Positions 11,001-20,984 are shown, numbered from the stretch's first letter. The stretch is 64,000 nucleotides of DNA from Pseudomonadota bacterium (GCA_021835845.1 JAKBJU010000001.1:163736-227735), one strand, 5' to 3'. Numbers and translations are program-made. Notes: a model not told the origin generated them from the letters alone.

Positions 11001-11109
11001 TAAAGAGTTTTCGTGGTGCGATGGATGCGAATTCGTTCAAAACCTGAATGCTGATTTCGCCACAGCAGCCGAGAATCTCTTCTGCCCGATTCGCTCTGAC
11101 GTCCCCGGT
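10990..11109 (-). pseudogene. VapC-type PIN-domain toxin fragment
   Basis: The frame reads RANRAEEILGCCGEISIQVLNEFASI then APRKLF, matching the segment after the first acidic residue of PIN-domain VapC toxins (family-like R-A-E-x-I-L-x-x-G-G-x-I-S-V-Q-V-L-N-E-F). It retains the conserved NEF Glu, but the N-terminus with the first catalytic Asp and everything after RKL are missing. The 3' side is cut where the IS256 scrap begins. It is in a different frame from the antitoxin upstream, so it is not expressed as a toxin. Confidence 0.7.
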
Positions 11110-11281
11110 ACTTTCTCAAAGACGCCAGACACTCCTGGCTCCAAGGCTTCCATCTCAATTCGAAGATTCTCGCACCGACAACATCGATCTCGATATCGTC
11201 GCCCTCCTTGAGATCGAGCGTCTCTACCATAGCAGCAGGCAACCGTACTGCCAGACTGTTCCCCCATCTTGCAACCCGCAT
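11000..11281 (-). CDS. AbrB/MazE-fold antitoxin with frameshifted tail (broken locus)
   Basis: From ATG 11281 the product is 93 residues. Residues 1-45 are an intact SpoVT/AbrB swapped-hairpin domain (MRVARWGNSLAVRLPAAMVE, LKEGDDIEIDV) as in VapB/MazE antitoxins partnered with PIN toxins. After LRKYRG the normal antitoxin C-terminus, which should wrap the toxin, is absent: the frame continues out of phase through the VapC fragment. A deletion of roughly 80-120 bases that removed the antitoxin end and the toxin start explains this. The DNA-binding part may still be made and could bind the operator at 11297. An alternative start is ATG 11296. Confidence 0.65.
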   Translation of the reverse strand: MRVARWGNSLAVRLPAAMVETLDLKEGDDIEIDVVGARIFELRWKPWSQECLASLRKYRGRQSESGRRDSRLLWRNQHSGFERIRIHRTTKTL

Positions 11282-11296
11282 GGCATTACCCCACAT

Positions 11297-11323
11297 GGAT
11301 ATACACTTTTGTGTTGTATATCC
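11297..11323 (-). promoter_or_regulatory. inverted-repeat operator of the toxin-antitoxin remnant
   Basis: A perfect 9-bp inverted repeat, GGATATACA / TGTATATCC, is separated by nine bases and lies directly upstream of the antitoxin start. AbrB-fold antitoxins normally repress their own operon by binding such palindromes. Function is inferred from position and symmetry. Confidence 0.6.
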
Positions 11324-11387
11324 GCACCGCAAGAACATCAACTGCGTCCGGGCTGTAGCGTGGAGGGACAAGGTCCGCCAGCACCAT

Positions 11388-11411
11388 CAAGAAAGCCCAC
11401 ATGATGCGGGC
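11388..11411 (-). terminator. possible terminator after ssb
   Basis: On the minus strand GCCCGCA-TCA-TGTGGGC (7-bp stem with one G-T pair) is followed by TTTCTTGA. It lies 12 bases past the ssb stop. The stem is short, so it may be weak. Confidence 0.45.
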
Positions 11412-11422
11412 ATTCCGTTTGC

Positions 11423-11869
11423 CTAGAACGGGATGTCGTCGTCCATGTCGTCGAAGCCGCCCTTCTGCTGGGCCTGCTGCGCAGGCCGCTGCTGCGGCCG
11501 CGATTCGGAGGGAGAATCGGAAACCTCGAAGCTGTTGCCGCGGCTCCCCAGCATCTGCATCCTGTCGGCGACGATCTCGGTAGTGTAGCGGTCCTGCCCT
11601 TCCTTGTCCTGCCATTTGCGGGTCTGTATCCGTCCCTCGACGTAGACCTGGCTGCCCTTCTTCAGATATTCGCCTGCGATCTCGGCCAGCTTGCCGAAAA
11701 AGGCGACCCTGTGCCATTCGGTCTTTTCCTGCTTCTCCCCGCTCTTGTCCTTCCAGTTCTCGGTGGTCGCCAGCGTGATGTTGGTGATCGCAGAGCCGTC
11801 AGGGGAATAGCGCACGTCCGGGTCCTTGCCCAGATTTCCGATCAATATCGCCTTGTTCACAGATGCCAT
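11423..11869 (-). CDS. ssb: single-stranded DNA-binding protein
   Basis: 148-residue SSB that coats single-stranded DNA in replication, repair and recombination. The OB-fold runs from about residue 4 to 110 ([49 protein letters not shown]). A Gln/Pro-rich linker leads to the acidic tip DDMDDDIPF, which recruits partner proteins. The ribosome site AGGAGA lies at good distance before ATG 11869. It is transcribed divergently from the hemerythrin-GGDEF gene. In related genomes ssb lies near uvrA and an MFS gene, as it does here with one gene in between. Confidence 0.98.
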   Translation of the reverse strand: MASVNKAILIGNLGKDPDVRYSPDGSAITNITLATTENWKDKSGEKQEKTEWHRVAFFGKLAEIAGEYLKKGSQVYVEGRIQTRKWQDKEGQDRYTTEIVADRMQMLGSRGNSFEVSDSPSESRPQQRPAQQAQQKGGFDDMDDDIPF

Positions 11870-11906
11870 GTACGCTTCTCCTTTTGAATGCCGTAGCCAT
11901 TGTCAC

Positions 11907-11934
11907 ATTCTATATGATTAGCCTGCCAACTCAA
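11907..11934 (-). promoter_or_regulatory. sigma-70 promoter of ssb
   Basis: On the minus strand TTGAGT and TAGAAT are separated by 16 bases, and the -10 lies about 37 bases before the ssb ATG. Seen directly; activity is inferred. Confidence 0.6.
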
Positions 11935-11985
11935 ACCGCAGGAGAAGCTTCGGTGACATGGCGAACAGACCCATGCAGGCCGCAG

Positions 11986-11994
11986 TGCTATAAT
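11986..11994 (+). promoter_or_regulatory. extended -10 promoter of the hemerythrin-GGDEF gene
   Basis: TGCTATAAT is a perfect extended -10 (TGnTATAAT) 32 bases before ATG 12027. No consensus -35 is seen, which fits extended -10 promoters. Confidence 0.55.
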
Positions 11995-12026
11995 TTGAAG
12001 CGTCACAAAACCATAACAAATGCATC

Positions 12027-13883
12027 ATGCACCACGAACCCGCCCCGGTTTCAGATATTTTCGCATGGGACAGCCAGTTCGAAACCGGAATTCGTGATCT
12101 CGACAGGCAGCACAGGCATCTCGTAGACCTCATCAATTCCCTGGGGCGCATCCTCTCCTCGGAAACGGAATTCGTCGAAAGCGCCCTGCTCGGCGTTTTC
12201 GACGAACTGTCCGACTATGTCGTTTTCCATTTCAGTTACGAGGAAGGCCTGATGGCGCCTTTTTCCTCCGGGCACGAGTCCGCCCACAGGCAGTCCCATG
12301 CGGAATTCGTTCAGCAGCTTGCCGAGGCCAGGGCCGCGGCGAAAATTTCCCCTTTCGAAACCGCCGGGAAGATGCTCGCCTTCCTTTCCAGATGGCTGAT
12401 GCTGCACATCGTCGGCACCGACAGGCGCCTCGCGAAGAAAATCATCGCCGTCGAATCCGGTTTGTCCGTCGAAGAGGCGGAGCGCGCGGCAAGCGCCGCC
12501 ATGGGCGATACCGGCGAAATCCTGCTGCATGTCATGAACAGGCTCTACGACAACCTCGCCACCAAAACCTGCGAACTGCTGGAAACCAAGCGCAGGCTGC
12601 GCAGGGAGATCGACGCGCACAGGCTCACCGAATTCGAGCTGAGAAAGCTCTCCAGTGCAGTCGAACACAGCCCGGTTTCGATCATCATCACGGACGAACG
12701 CGGGTGTTTCGAATACGTCAATCCGAAATTCACCGAACTGACCGGCTACGGTTTCCACGAGTTGGACGGAAAAACGCCGCGGGTACTGAAATCCGGGGAG
12801 ACGGCCGACATCGCATACGAGAAACTCTGGAAAACCATCAGCTCGGGACGGGCATGGTACGGCGAATTCCACAACAGGAAGAAGAACGGGGAGCATTACT
12901 GGGATCACGCCTCCATTTCCCCTATTTTCGATTCCAGCGGGAAAATCACCCATTACGTCGCCATCCAGGAAAACATCACCGCGCGCAAGCAGGCGGAGGA
13001 GCATCTGCAGCAGCAGAAGCAGTTCTCGGACGACATCATCAACAGTCTTCCGGGCATCTTCTACATGCTCAACGAGCACGGGCGCTTCGTCAGGGTGAAC
13101 CCGCAATTTTCCGATGTCACCGGCTATTCCAGGGGCGAAATTCTGGACATGACCGCCCTGGACTTTTTCGATGGAGAAGACCGGGACAGGATCGCGGCAA
13201 GGATAGCCGAAGTGTTCGAGAAAGGGGAGTCCTGGGTCGAGGCCGATCTCGTCGTGAAGGACGGGCGGAAAATCCCCTACTATTTCACCGGGCACAGGAC
13301 GGCATTCAGCAGCAAGCCCTACCTCGTCGGGTTGGGCACCGACATTTCGGAAAGGCGCAAGCTGGAACTGGAGCTCGTCCGCCAGGCAAGGATGGACATG
13401 CTCACCAACCTCCCCAACCGCCGCCACTTCCTGGACCTCGCCGGGCAGGAACTCGCCCGCGCCAACCGTTACGGCAGCGTGCTCTCCGTCCTGATGATAG
13501 ACCTGGACAAATTCAAGTCCATCAACGACGAATACGGCCACCACACGGGTGACAAGGTATTGATCAAGTTCGCCGAGATCTGCCGCCAGACGATGCGCGG
13601 CATCGACATCACGGGACGCATAGGCGGGGAGGAATTCGCCGTCCTGCTTCCGGAAACCGACGAGAAACGCGCGCTCGATGCAGCGGAAAGATTGAGGCAG
13701 CGCGTCTCCGAGGAAGAAATCGAGTCGGAGGTGGGAAAAATCTTCCACTTCACCGCATCGATCGGGGTGGCGACCCTCTCCCCGGCGAGCTGCGACATCG
13801 ACATTCTCCTGAGCGCAGCGGACAAGGGGCTTTACGAGGCGAAGCGCTCGGGCCGCAACCGGGTCGTCAGCTTCAGGCCGTAG
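12027..13883 (+). CDS. hemerythrin-PAS-PAS-GGDEF diguanylate cyclase
   Basis: 618-residue soluble protein predicted to make cyclic-di-GMP. Residues ~10-135 form a bacteriohemerythrin domain: [26 protein letters not shown] and HIVGTD supply the His/Glu/Asp ligands of a di-iron O2 site. Two PAS domains follow (about 205-320 and 330-445), and the C-terminal GGDEF domain (about 450-615) has the active GGEEF signature and an intact inhibitory site RGID five residues before it. There is no membrane segment. It therefore looks like an oxygen- or redox-sensing cyclase with product inhibition (inference). Its last 11 bases overlap the convergent MFS gene. Confidence 0.92.
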   Translation: MHHEPAPVSDIFAWDSQFETGIRDLDRQHRHLVDLINSLGRILSSETEFVESALLGVFDELSDYVVFHFSYEEGLMAPFSSGHESAHRQSHAEFVQQLAEARAAAKISPFETAGKMLAFLSRWLMLHIVGTDRRLAKKIIAVESGLSVEEAERAASAAMGDTGEILLHVMNRLYDNLATKTCELLETKRRLRREIDAHRLTEFELRKLSSAVEHSPVSIIITDERGCFEYVNPKFTELTGYGFHELDGKTPRVLKSGETADIAYEKLWKTISSGRAWYGEFHNRKKNGEHYWDHASISPIFDSSGKITHYVAIQENITARKQAEEHLQQQKQFSDDIINSLPGIFYMLNEHGRFVRVNPQFSDVTGYSRGEILDMTALDFFDGEDRDRIAARIAEVFEKGESWVEADLVVKDGRKIPYYFTGHRTAFSSKPYLVGLGTDISERRKLELELVRQARMDMLTNLPNRRHFLDLAGQELARANRYGSVLSVLMIDLDKFKSINDEYGHHTGDKVLIKFAEICRQTMRGIDITGRIGGEEFAVLLPETDEKRALDAAERLRQRVSEEEIESEVGKIFHFTASIGVATLSPASCDIDILLSAADKGLYEAKRSGRNRVVSFRP

Positions 13884-15255
13884 TCAGTCTGGCGACGCCC
13901 TCTTCGTCGAAGCCGCTCAGATTGGTCTTCAGGTAGGCCACGCCTTCGGAGCCGATCACCTCTGCCTCGTACACCCCCGAGAGGGCGGAGAGCTGCTCGG
14001 AAAGCAGCTTCGCCTGAACTTCATCCATCAGCTTCACGTTATACATCTTGGACCGCACCGCCGGAGGCGCCTTCATCGTGATCGCAAGAAGCAGCCAGAG
14101 CGCGCTCATGGCGGCGCCAAAAACAAACACGGAAGCATGCCCGCCGAAGCTCGCAAGCACGCCTCCCACTGCGCCGCCTGCGAACAGCCCCAGCGACTGG
14201 CTGGTGTTGTAAACCCCCATCGCGGTTCCCTTGGCCGAAACCGGCGCGATCTTGGACACCAGCGAAGGCAGGCTCGCTTCCAGGATGTTGAAGGCGGTGA
14301 AGAAAAGCAGCAAGGTCGCCGCAATGCCCCAGAAGGACGCGATCAGCACCGAGAAAAGCAATTGGGAAAAGAGCAGCAGGGCAATCGCCCCGACGAACAC
14401 ATTCTTGAGCTTGCCCTTTTTCTCGCCGTAAATGATGAGCGGCACCATCAGGATGAAGGCGAAAATCATCACCGGCACATAGATCTTCCAGTGCTGGTTC
14501 TCGGGCAGGTGCCCGGACTCGATCAGCGCAGAGGGGATCACCACGAACATCGCCATCTGCGCCGCATGCAGGCTGAAAATGCCGAAATTGAGCCTGAGCA
14601 GCTGGGCATTCTTCAGCACACCGGAAAGCCTGGCCGTCGAGACTTCGGTATCCGAATGGAAAAGCCGCCTTTCCGGGTTCGGAATCAGTTTCGCCACGAC
14701 GAAGATCGCCGCCAGCGAAAGCATGCCGGTCAGGGCGAACATGCCCGGCACGCCTATCGCCTGATAGATCAGCGGGCTCACGGCCATGGAAATGGCGAAA
14801 GTCATGCCTATCGTCGTGCCGATCATCGCCATCGCCTTGGTTCTGTGCTCTTCGCGGGTGAGATCGGCCAGCAGCGCGGTGATCGCAGCCGATATCGCCC
14901 CTGCGCCCTGGATGGAGCGGCCGATGATGATCCAGTAGATGTCGTGCGCCATGAAGGCGACGAAGCTGCCGATGGCGAATATGGCCAGGCCGAAATAAAT
15001 GACGGGCTTTCTGCCGAACCTGTCGGACGCCATGCCGAAAGGAAGCTGCAGAACGGCCTGGGTAAGCCCGTACATGCCGAGGGCGAGTCCGATCAGCATA
15101 TGATCCCCCCCCCCCGGAAGCGACTTGGCGTAAATCGCAAAAACCGGAAGAATCAGGAACATGCCCAGCATCCTGAGGCCGAAAATTCCTGCAAGCCCCA
15201 TGCTCGCGCGCCGCTCCAGAGGCGTCATGTTGTCGGTATTGTTGGTATTCTTCAT
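13873..15255 (-). CDS. MFS transporter, YajR-like with C-terminal YAM domain
   Basis: About 460 residues. Twelve membrane segments are expected; motif A appears as [16 protein letters not shown]. The cytoplasmic tail (about residues 385-460, [21 protein letters not shown]...) resembles the ferredoxin-like YAM domain of E. coli YajR, whose substrate is unknown. ATG 15255 (MKNTNNTDN) has GGAAACGG in front; the ORF-track start at 15270 is a TTG. Codons for PGGGD contain a run of 11 G (on + strand C at 15105-15115), where a one-base slip would frameshift the protein after about 50 residues. It is convergent with the GGDEF gene and divergent from uvrA. Confidence 0.9.
   Translation of the reverse strand: MKNTNNTDNMTPLERRASMGLAGIFGLRMLGMFLILPVFAIYAKSLPGGGDHMLIGLALGMYGLTQAVLQLPFGMASDRFGRKPVIYFGLAIFAIGSFVAFMAHDIYWIIIGRSIQGAGAISAAITALLADLTREEHRTKAMAMIGTTIGMTFAISMAVSPLIYQAIGVPGMFALTGMLSLAAIFVVAKLIPNPERRLFHSDTEVSTARLSGVLKNAQLLRLNFGIFSLHAAQMAMFVVIPSALIESGHLPENQHWKIYVPVMIFAFILMVPLIIYGEKKGKLKNVFVGAIALLLFSQLLFSVLIASFWGIAATLLLFFTAFNILEASLPSLVSKIAPVSAKGTAMGVYNTSQSLGLFAGGAVGGVLASFGGHASVFVFGAAMSALWLLLAITMKAPPAVRSKMYNVKLMDEVQAKLLSEQLSALSGVYEAEVIGSEGVAYLKTNLSGFDEEGVARLTTA
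15105..15115. repeat. homopolymer of 11 C (11 G in the transporter gene)
   Basis: An 11-base mononucleotide run lies inside the transporter coding frame near its 5' end. Runs of this length are prone to slipped-strand mutation and also to sequencing error. With 11 bases the frame is intact. Confidence 0.95.
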
Positions 15256-15285
15256 ATTCCGTTTCCGCAAATTCAGATAAGACGG

Positions 15286-15291
15286 TATATT
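15286..15291 (+). promoter_or_regulatory. putative -10 of uvrA
   Basis: TATATT lies 30 bases before the uvrA ATG in the short divergent spacer. The -35 is unclear, and no CTGT-N8-ACAG LexA box is visible. Confidence 0.4.
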
Positions 15292-15321
15292 AGCAGGTTG
15301 AGTTCAACTTTTTTAGATTTC

Positions 15322-18141
15322 ATGGAATACATCAGGATCCGCGGCGCCAGGACGCACAACCTCAGGAACGTCAATCTCGACCTTCCCAGGAACAGCCTCA
15401 TCGTGATCACCGGGCTTTCCGGCTCTGGAAAATCCTCGCTGGCATTCGACACTCTCTACGCGGAAGGGCAGCGCCGCTATGTGGAATCGCTCTCGACCTA
15501 TGCCCGGCAGTTCCTGCATCTCATGGAAAAGCCCGATGTCGACCTGATCGAGGGGCTTTCTCCCGCCATTTCGATCGAGCAGAAGGCGACCAGCCACAAC
15601 CCGAGATCGACCGTCGGCACGGTGACCGAAATCCACGACTATTTGCGACTGCTTTTCGCGCGAGCGGGAGATCCGGTCTGCCCCGAGCACGGCATCACGC
15701 TGAAAGCCCAGAGCGTGAGCCAGATGGTCGACCATATCCTTTCATTGCCTGCCGACACCAGGCTGATGATCCTCTCCCCGCTGGTGGTGGGCAGGAAGGG
15801 GGAGCAGATCGACCTCATCGACGAACTGCGCGCCCAGGGGTTCGTGAGGCTGAGGCTGGACGGCGAGATCCACGAAATAGACAACGTTCCGAAGCTGCAG
15901 AAGAACCGGAAGCACACCATCGAGGTCGTCGTCGACAGACTGAAGGTCAGCGTCGAGGCCAAGCAGCGCCTCGCCGAATCCCTGGAAACCGCATTGCGCC
16001 ATGCGGACGGGCGGGCGCTCGCCGTCGAGATGGATACGGGAGCCGAGCATCTCTTTTCGGCGAAATTCTCCTGCCCGATCTGCTCCTATTCGCTTCCCGA
16101 AATGGAGCCGAGGCTCTTTTCCTTCAACAACCCCATGGGCGCCTGCCCGAAATGCGACGGGCTCGGCCAGGTCAGCCTTTTCGATCCCAAAAAGGTCGTC
16201 GCCTTTCCCCATCTTTCCCTCGCCTCGGGGGCGATCAAGGGATGGGACAAGCGCAACCATTTCTATTTCCAGATGCTTCAGTCGCTCGCGGCGCATTACG
16301 GGTTCGATGTCGAAGCGCCCTTCGAATCCCTTCCTGAAGCGCCGAGAAACGTCATACTCTACGGTTCCGGGCGGGAAAAGATCGAATTTTATTACCCCAC
16401 GGAACGAGGGGCGAAGCGCATCCAGCAGCATGCCTTCGAGGGCATCATTCACAACCTGGAGCGCCGCTACAGGGAAACCGATTCGGTCATGGTGCGGGAG
16501 GAGCTGTCCAGGTTCCTGACCAACAGCCCCTGCCCAGAGTGCCATGGCACGCGGCTGAGGAAAGAGGCGAGACATGTGATGGTGGCCGGCCTCACGCTGC
16601 ACGAAATCAGCCAGAAGCCCCTGAAGGATGCCCTCTCCTTTTTCCAATCCCTTTCCCTTCCCGGAAGCAAGAAGGCGGTCGCGGAAAAAATCTCGCACGA
16701 AATCGTCAGCCGCCTCACCTTCCTCAACAACGTCGGCCTCGACTACCTTTCGCTGGACCGGAGCGCCGACACTCTGTCCGGCGGGGAAGCGCAGCGCATC
16801 AGGCTGGCCAGTCAGATCGGCTCGGGACTTACCGGCGTCATGTACGTCCTCGACGAGCCTTCAATCGGGCTGCATCAGCGCGACAACACGCGGCTCCTCG
16901 ACACCCTCAAGCATTTGAGGAATCTGGGCAACACGGTGATCGTGGTCGAGCACGACGAGGATGCGATAAGATGCGCCGACCATGTCGTCGACATCGGCCC
17001 CGGAGCCGGCGTCCACGGCGGCAGGATCATCGCGGAAGGGACGCCGGAAGCCATAGCAGAAAACCCGGATTCGCTCACCGGCCTCTACCTTTGCGGGAAG
17101 AAATCCATTCCCGTCCCGAAGAAAAGAATCCCGCCTTCCGAATCGCGCTGGCTGAAGCTCAAGGGGGCCTGCGGGAACAACCTGAAAGACGTGAACCTCG
17201 ACCTGCCTGTCGGCCTCTTCACCGCCATCACCGGCGTCTCGGGTTCCGGCAAATCGACCCTGATCAACGACACCCTCTATGCTTCGGTATCCCAATCCCT
17301 CTACGGCAGCAGCCGCGACGTCTCCCCCTTCGAATCGATCACCGGAATCGAGTATTTCGACAAGGTGATCAACATGGACCAGAGCCCGATAGGCAGGACC
17401 CCCAGATCGAACCCCGCCACCTACACCGGGCTTTTTACCCCGATCCGGGAACTCTTCTCGGGCACCCCCCAATCGAGGGAAAGAGGATACGGCCCCGGGC
17501 GCTTCTCCTTCAACGTCAAGGGCGGGAGATGCGAAGCCTGCCAGGGAGACGGCGTGATCCGGGTCGAGATGCATTTCCTCCCCGACATCTACGTGCCCTG
17601 CGACGTCTGCCATGGCAAGCGCTACAACAGGGAGACGCTGGAAATCCATTACAGGGGCAGGAACATCTACGAGATTCTCGAAATGACCGTGGAGGCTGCA
17701 GCCGAATTCTTCTCTGCAGTACCTGCCGTGTCCAGGAAGCTGCAGACCCTGCTCGACGTGGGGCTGGGCTACATCACGCTCGGGCAGAGCGCGACCACCC
17801 TCTCGGGCGGGGAAGCGCAGCGCGTCAAGCTCTCGCTGGAGCTTTCCAAGCGCGACACCGGGAGGACGCTCTACATTCTGGACGAGCCGACCACCGGGCT
17901 GCATTTCCAGGATATCGCCATGCTGCTCAAGGTGCTGCACCGCCTGCGCGAGCAGGGGAACACGGTGGTAGTGATCGAGCACAACCTGGATGTCATCAAG
18001 ACTGCCGACTGGATCATCGATCTGGGCCCTGAAGGCGGAAACGGCGGAGGAGAGATCGTCGCGGAAGGGTCGCCCGAATCCGTGGCTGAGAACAAGCGCA
18101 GCCATACCGGGCGCTATCTGGAAAAAGTGCTGCGCCAATGA
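15322..18141 (+). CDS. uvrA: UvrABC excinuclease subunit A
   Basis: 939-residue damage-recognition ATPase of nucleotide excision repair, normal length. There are two ABC modules, each with Walker A ([30 protein letters not shown]) and signature plus Walker B ([12 protein letters not shown]...[21 protein letters not shown]...LDEPTTGLH). Zinc-binding CxxC pairs are seen at [12 protein letters not shown]...CPKC and CEACQGDG...[12 protein letters not shown] 15322 gives the universal [16 protein letters not shown]; the ORF-track extension back to 14137 is antisense MFS sequence. The ribosome site is poor (TTTAGATTTC). The stop lies against the terminator of the opposing ribosomal operon. Confidence 0.98.
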   Translation: MEYIRIRGARTHNLRNVNLDLPRNSLIVITGLSGSGKSSLAFDTLYAEGQRRYVESLSTYARQFLHLMEKPDVDLIEGLSPAISIEQKATSHNPRSTVGTVTEIHDYLRLLFARAGDPVCPEHGITLKAQSVSQMVDHILSLPADTRLMILSPLVVGRKGEQIDLIDELRAQGFVRLRLDGEIHEIDNVPKLQKNRKHTIEVVVDRLKVSVEAKQRLAESLETALRHADGRALAVEMDTGAEHLFSAKFSCPICSYSLPEMEPRLFSFNNPMGACPKCDGLGQVSLFDPKKVVAFPHLSLASGAIKGWDKRNHFYFQMLQSLAAHYGFDVEAPFESLPEAPRNVILYGSGREKIEFYYPTERGAKRIQQHAFEGIIHNLERRYRETDSVMVREELSRFLTNSPCPECHGTRLRKEARHVMVAGLTLHEISQKPLKDALSFFQSLSLPGSKKAVAEKISHEIVSRLTFLNNVGLDYLSLDRSADTLSGGEAQRIRLASQIGSGLTGVMYVLDEPSIGLHQRDNTRLLDTLKHLRNLGNTVIVVEHDEDAIRCADHVVDIGPGAGVHGGRIIAEGTPEAIAENPDSLTGLYLCGKKSIPVPKKRIPPSESRWLKLKGACGNNLKDVNLDLPVGLFTAITGVSGSGKSTLINDTLYASVSQSLYGSSRDVSPFESITGIEYFDKVINMDQSPIGRTPRSNPATYTGLFTPIRELFSGTPQSRERGYGPGRFSFNVKGGRCEACQGDGVIRVEMHFLPDIYVPCDVCHGKRYNRETLEIHYRGRNIYEILEMTVEAAAEFFSAVPAVSRKLQTLLDVGLGYITLGQSATTLSGGEAQRVKLSLELSKRDTGRTLYILDEPTTGLHFQDIAMLLKVLHRLREQGNTVVVIEHNLDVIKTADWIIDLGPEGGNGGGEIVAEGSPESVAENKRSHTGRYLEKVLRQ

Positions 18142-18171
18142 AAAACCCGCCACCTCATGCAAGGTGGCGGG
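18141..18171 (-). terminator. intrinsic terminator of the alpha (rpsM-rplQ) operon
   Basis: A perfect 10-bp stem CCCGCCACCT/AGGTGGCGGG with a six-base loop is followed on the minus strand by TTTTT. It sits 24 bases past the rplQ stop. The hairpin also lies just after the uvrA stop and may end uvrA transcripts, though the + strand side has no long T-run. Confidence 0.9.
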
Positions 18172-18195
18172 CTTCTGATCTCGGAATTCCCCGGT

Positions 18196-18564
18196 TTATT
18201 CGGCCTCGGGCTGATCCATCAGCATGACCAGCGCCATGGGGGCATTGTCGCCCTGGCGGAAGCCTGCCTTCAGTATCCTGAGATAGCCGCCGTTGCGGTT
18301 CGCATAGCGGGGGCCGAGCTCGTCGAAAAGCTTGACGACCATGTCGCGGTCGCGCAGCCTGTCGAAAGCGAGCCTGCGGTTCGCCAAGGAGGGCTTCTTG
18401 CCCAGCGTGATCAGGGGCTCTGCAACGCGGCGCAGTTCCTTAGCCTTGGGGAGCGTGGTCGTGATGGTTTCATGCTTCAGGAGCGAGTTGGTCATATTCC
18501 TGAGCATCGCCAGACGATGACTGCTCGTGACATTCAGTTTTCTCAATCCGAGACGGTGGCGCAT
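18196..18564 (-). CDS. rplQ: 50S ribosomal protein L17
   Basis: 122 residues with the standard start [17 protein letters not shown] and the usual short bacterial length. L17 lies near the peptide exit tunnel of the large subunit. It is the last gene of the alpha operon, 13 bases after rpoA, and is followed by a strong terminator. Confidence 0.98.
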   Translation of the reverse strand: MRHRLGLRKLNVTSSHRLAMLRNMTNSLLKHETITTTLPKAKELRRVAEPLITLGKKPSLANRRLAFDRLRDRDMVVKLFDELGPRYANRNGGYLRILKAGFRQGDNAPMALVMLMDQPEAE

Positions 18565-18577
18565 AACTTATCCTTTC

Positions 18578-19555
18578 TTAAGGCTTTTCCAGCCCTGCAG
18601 GAGGCCAGTTTTCCAGTTTCATTCCCAGGGAAAGGCCGCGCGATGCGAGCACTTCCTTGATTTCGTTGAGCGACTTGCGCCCCAGGTTCGGCGCTTTCAG
18701 GAGCTCGTGCTCGGTGCACTGGATCAGGTCGCCGATGTAAAAAATGTTTTCAGACTTCAGGCAGTTGGCGCTTCTCACGGTCAGCTCGAGATCGTCCACG
18801 GGCCTCAGCAGGATCGGGTCGATCTGGGGTGCCTTGGGCTGCTCGGCAAGCGCGGGCGTCCCTTCCAGGTCCGCAAAAACAGAGAGCTGGTCGACCAGAA
18901 TCCTGGCTGCATGCCTGATCGCATCCTCGGGATCGATCACACCGTTGGTCTCGATATTCATAACCAGCTTGTCGAGGTCGGTGCGCTGCTCGACGCGGGC
19001 GCTCTCGACCGCATAGCTGACGCGGCGCACCGGGCTGAAGGAAGCATCCAGCATGATCCTGCCGATTGCCCTGTTCTCGCCGGATTTGATGCGCACGGCG
19101 CTGGGCTGATAGCCGCGCCCCTTCTCGACCTTGATTTCCATTTCCAGCTTGCCGCCTTCGGTCAGGTGGGCGATCACATGCTCGGGATTGATGATCTCCA
19201 CATCGTGGGACGTTTCGATGTCGCCGGCCGTGACCATGCCCTCTCCTTCCTTCTTCAGGGTGAGGAAAGCCTCATCGCGGTTGTGCAGCTTGAGCACGAT
19301 GCCCTTGAGGTTGAGCAGGATGTCGACCACGTCCTCCTGCACGCCGTCCAGGCTCGAATATTCGTGGAGCACGCCGCTGATCTGAACCTCGGTAGGGGCA
19401 TAGCCCGTCATCGAAGACAGCAAGATGCGACGCAGTGCATTGCCCAGCGTGTGGCCGTAACCGCGCTCGAAAGGCTCCATGGTGACCTTGGCATGCGTAG
19501 GTGCCAGGCTCTCGACCTCGATAATACGCGGCTTAAGAAGAGTACTGCTTTGCAT
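18578..19555 (-). CDS. rpoA: RNA polymerase subunit alpha
   Basis: 325-residue alpha subunit. The N-terminal dimerisation domain includes [21 protein letters not shown]; after an acidic, Pro-containing linker, the C-terminal domain (about 245-315) has [17 protein letters not shown] and [14 protein letters not shown], the part that contacts UP-element DNA and activators. I chose ATG 19555 ([10 protein letters not shown]), preceded by CAGGAT, instead of the ORF-track start at 19693, which runs into rpsD. Its position between rpsD and rplQ is the conserved bacterial arrangement. Confidence 0.98.
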   Translation of the reverse strand: MQSSTLLKPRIIEVESLAPTHAKVTMEPFERGYGHTLGNALRRILLSSMTGYAPTEVQISGVLHEYSSLDGVQEDVVDILLNLKGIVLKLHNRDEAFLTLKKEGEGMVTAGDIETSHDVEIINPEHVIAHLTEGGKLEMEIKVEKGRGYQPSAVRIKSGENRAIGRIMLDASFSPVRRVSYAVESARVEQRTDLDKLVMNIETNGVIDPEDAIRHAARILVDQLSVFADLEGTPALAEQPKAPQIDPILLRPVDDLELTVRSANCLKSENIFYIGDLIQCTEHELLKAPNLGRKSLNEIKEVLASRGLSLGMKLENWPPAGLEKP

Positions 19556-19578
19556 ATCCTGATTCCCTCGGTTGCGAA

Positions 19579-20205
19579 TTACTTGGAATACAACTCGACA
19601 ACAAGATTCTCGTTGATGGTGGAAGGCAATTCGGAGCGCTGCGGCTTGGCCTTGAACACACCCTTCATCGCCTTGGCGTCGACATCGACCCACTCGGGGA
19701 AGCCGCGCTGCTCGGCTGCCTCGACGGATGCCTTGATCCTGAGGTGCTGCTTGGCGCCTTCGGCAACTTCGACCACGTCGCCCACCTTCACCTGGTAGGA
19801 AGGAATGTTGACCCGCCTGCCGTTGACCAGAATCCCGTTATGCCTGACAACCTGCCTTGCCTCGCTTCTGGAAATGCCGAAACCCATCCTGTAGGCCACG
19901 TTGTCCAGGCGGCACTCGAGAAGCTGGAGCAGATTGTCGCCGGTGATGCCGCGCCTTCTGTCGGCCTCCTTGTAGGAAAGGCGGAACTGGCCTTCCAGAA
20001 TGCCGTAGATGCGGCGCAGCTTCTGCTTGGCGCGCAACTGGACGCCATAGTCGGAAAGCCTGCCCTTCTTCTGTCCGTGCTGGCCCGGCGCATAATTCCT
20101 GCGCTCGATCGCGCACTTGTCGGAGAAGCACTTTTCCCCCTTCAGGAAAAGCTTTTCGCCTTCACGCCGGCACTGGCGGCACTTTGCATCGAGATTTCTA
20201 GCCAC
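19579..20205 (-). CDS. rpsD: 30S ribosomal protein S4
   Basis: 208 residues. S4 starts 30S assembly by binding the 5' domain of 16S rRNA, and in E. coli it also represses the alpha operon. The N-terminus has four cysteines (CRQC ... CFSDKC), the zinc-binding C+ form; the S4 RNA-binding domain follows at about residues 97-160 ([20 protein letters not shown]). The spacing to rpoA is 23 bases. Confidence 0.98.
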   Translation of the reverse strand: MARNLDAKCRQCRREGEKLFLKGEKCFSDKCAIERRNYAPGQHGQKKGRLSDYGVQLRAKQKLRRIYGILEGQFRLSYKEADRRRGITGDNLLQLLECRLDNVAYRMGFGISRSEARQVVRHNGILVNGRRVNIPSYQVKVGDVVEVAEGAKQHLRIKASVEAAEQRGFPEWVDVDAKAMKGVFKAKPQRSELPSTINENLVVELYSK

Positions 20206-20220
20206 TATCAGACTCCTGAA

Positions 20221-20610
20221 TTAAATACGGCGCTTCTTGGGCGGACGGCAGCCGTTGTGGGGAATGGGGGTCACATCCGAAATGCTGGTGATCTTGAACC
20301 CTGCCGAATTCAGCGCGCGGACAGCGGACTCGCGTCCCGGGCCGGGGCCCTTGATGCGCACTTCCAGATTCTTGACGCCGCATTCCTGGGCAAGCTTGCC
20401 GGCCGTTTCCGCCGCGATCTGCGCAGCGAATGGCGTGCTCTTCCTGGAACCCTTGAAACCGCCGCTTCCCGAAGTAGCCCAGGAAAGCGCATTGCCCTGG
20501 CGGTCGGTGATCGTGACGATGGTGTTGTTAAAGGAGGCGTGGATATGCGCAATGCCTTCCGAAACGTTCTTCTTGACCTTCTTGCGCACCCTGGTATTAG
20601 TTTTTGCCAT
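20221..20610 (-). CDS. rpsK: 30S ribosomal protein S11
   Basis: 129 residues; S11 forms part of the platform near the mRNA exit. The conserved end [20 protein letters not shown] and the [17 protein letters not shown] stretch are diagnostic. It sits 14 bases after rpsM and 15 before rpsD. Confidence 0.98.
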   Translation of the reverse strand: MAKTNTRVRKKVKKNVSEGIAHIHASFNNTIVTITDRQGNALSWATSGSGGFKGSRKSTPFAAQIAAETAGKLAQECGVKNLEVRIKGPGPGRESAVRALNSAGFKITSISDVTPIPHNGCRPPKKRRI

Positions 20611-20624
20611 ATCGGTTCCCCTGA

Positions 20625-20984
20625 TTATTTAGCGCGCATCGACTTGCGCGGCCCCTTGCGGGTCCTGGCATTGGTCCTGGTGCGCTGCCCGCGAACGGGA
20701 AGCCCGCGCCTGTGACGGAGGCCGCGATAGCAACCCAGATCCATCAGGCGCTTGATATTCATGGACACTTCGCGGCGAAGATCGCCTTCCACCGTGATAT
20801 GCGCCACCTGATCGCGCAGCTTTTCGACCTCGGCCTCGCTCAGATCCTTGATCTTGGTCGAGGTGCTGATCCCTGCCGCAGCGCAAATTTGACGTGCCCG
20901 AGTGCGACCAACACCGTAGATCGCGGTCAACGCGATTTCAGCGTGCTGATGATTCGGAATGTTAACCCCTGCTATCCGGGCCAT
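20625..20984 (-). CDS. rpsM: 30S ribosomal protein S13
   Basis: 119 residues; S13 bridges the small-subunit head to the large subunit and P-site tRNA. The start [14 protein letters not shown], helix-hairpin-helix [16 protein letters not shown] and tail [22 protein letters not shown] are conserved. It begins the alpha group, 59 bases after rpmJ. That short spacer could carry the S4-regulated leader known from E. coli, but I could not draw the pseudoknot. Confidence 0.98.
   Translation of the reverse strand: MARIAGVNIPNHQHAEIALTAIYGVGRTRARQICAAAGISTSTKIKDLSEAEVEKLRDQVAHITVEGDLRREVSMNIKRLMDLGCYRGLRHRRGLPVRGQRTRTNARTRKGPRKSMRAK

Noticed and set aside
11286-11417. Frame reading MWAFLMVLADLVPPRYSPDAVD downstream of ssb as a possible gene remnant.
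   Set aside because: No ribosome site and no recognised family; it overlaps the ssb terminator candidate and the antitoxin operator.
14137-15321. Upstream extension of the uvrA ORF by nearly 400 codons.
   Set aside because: It is antisense to the MFS transporter, and UvrA has a well-known start at [13 protein letters not shown] (15322).
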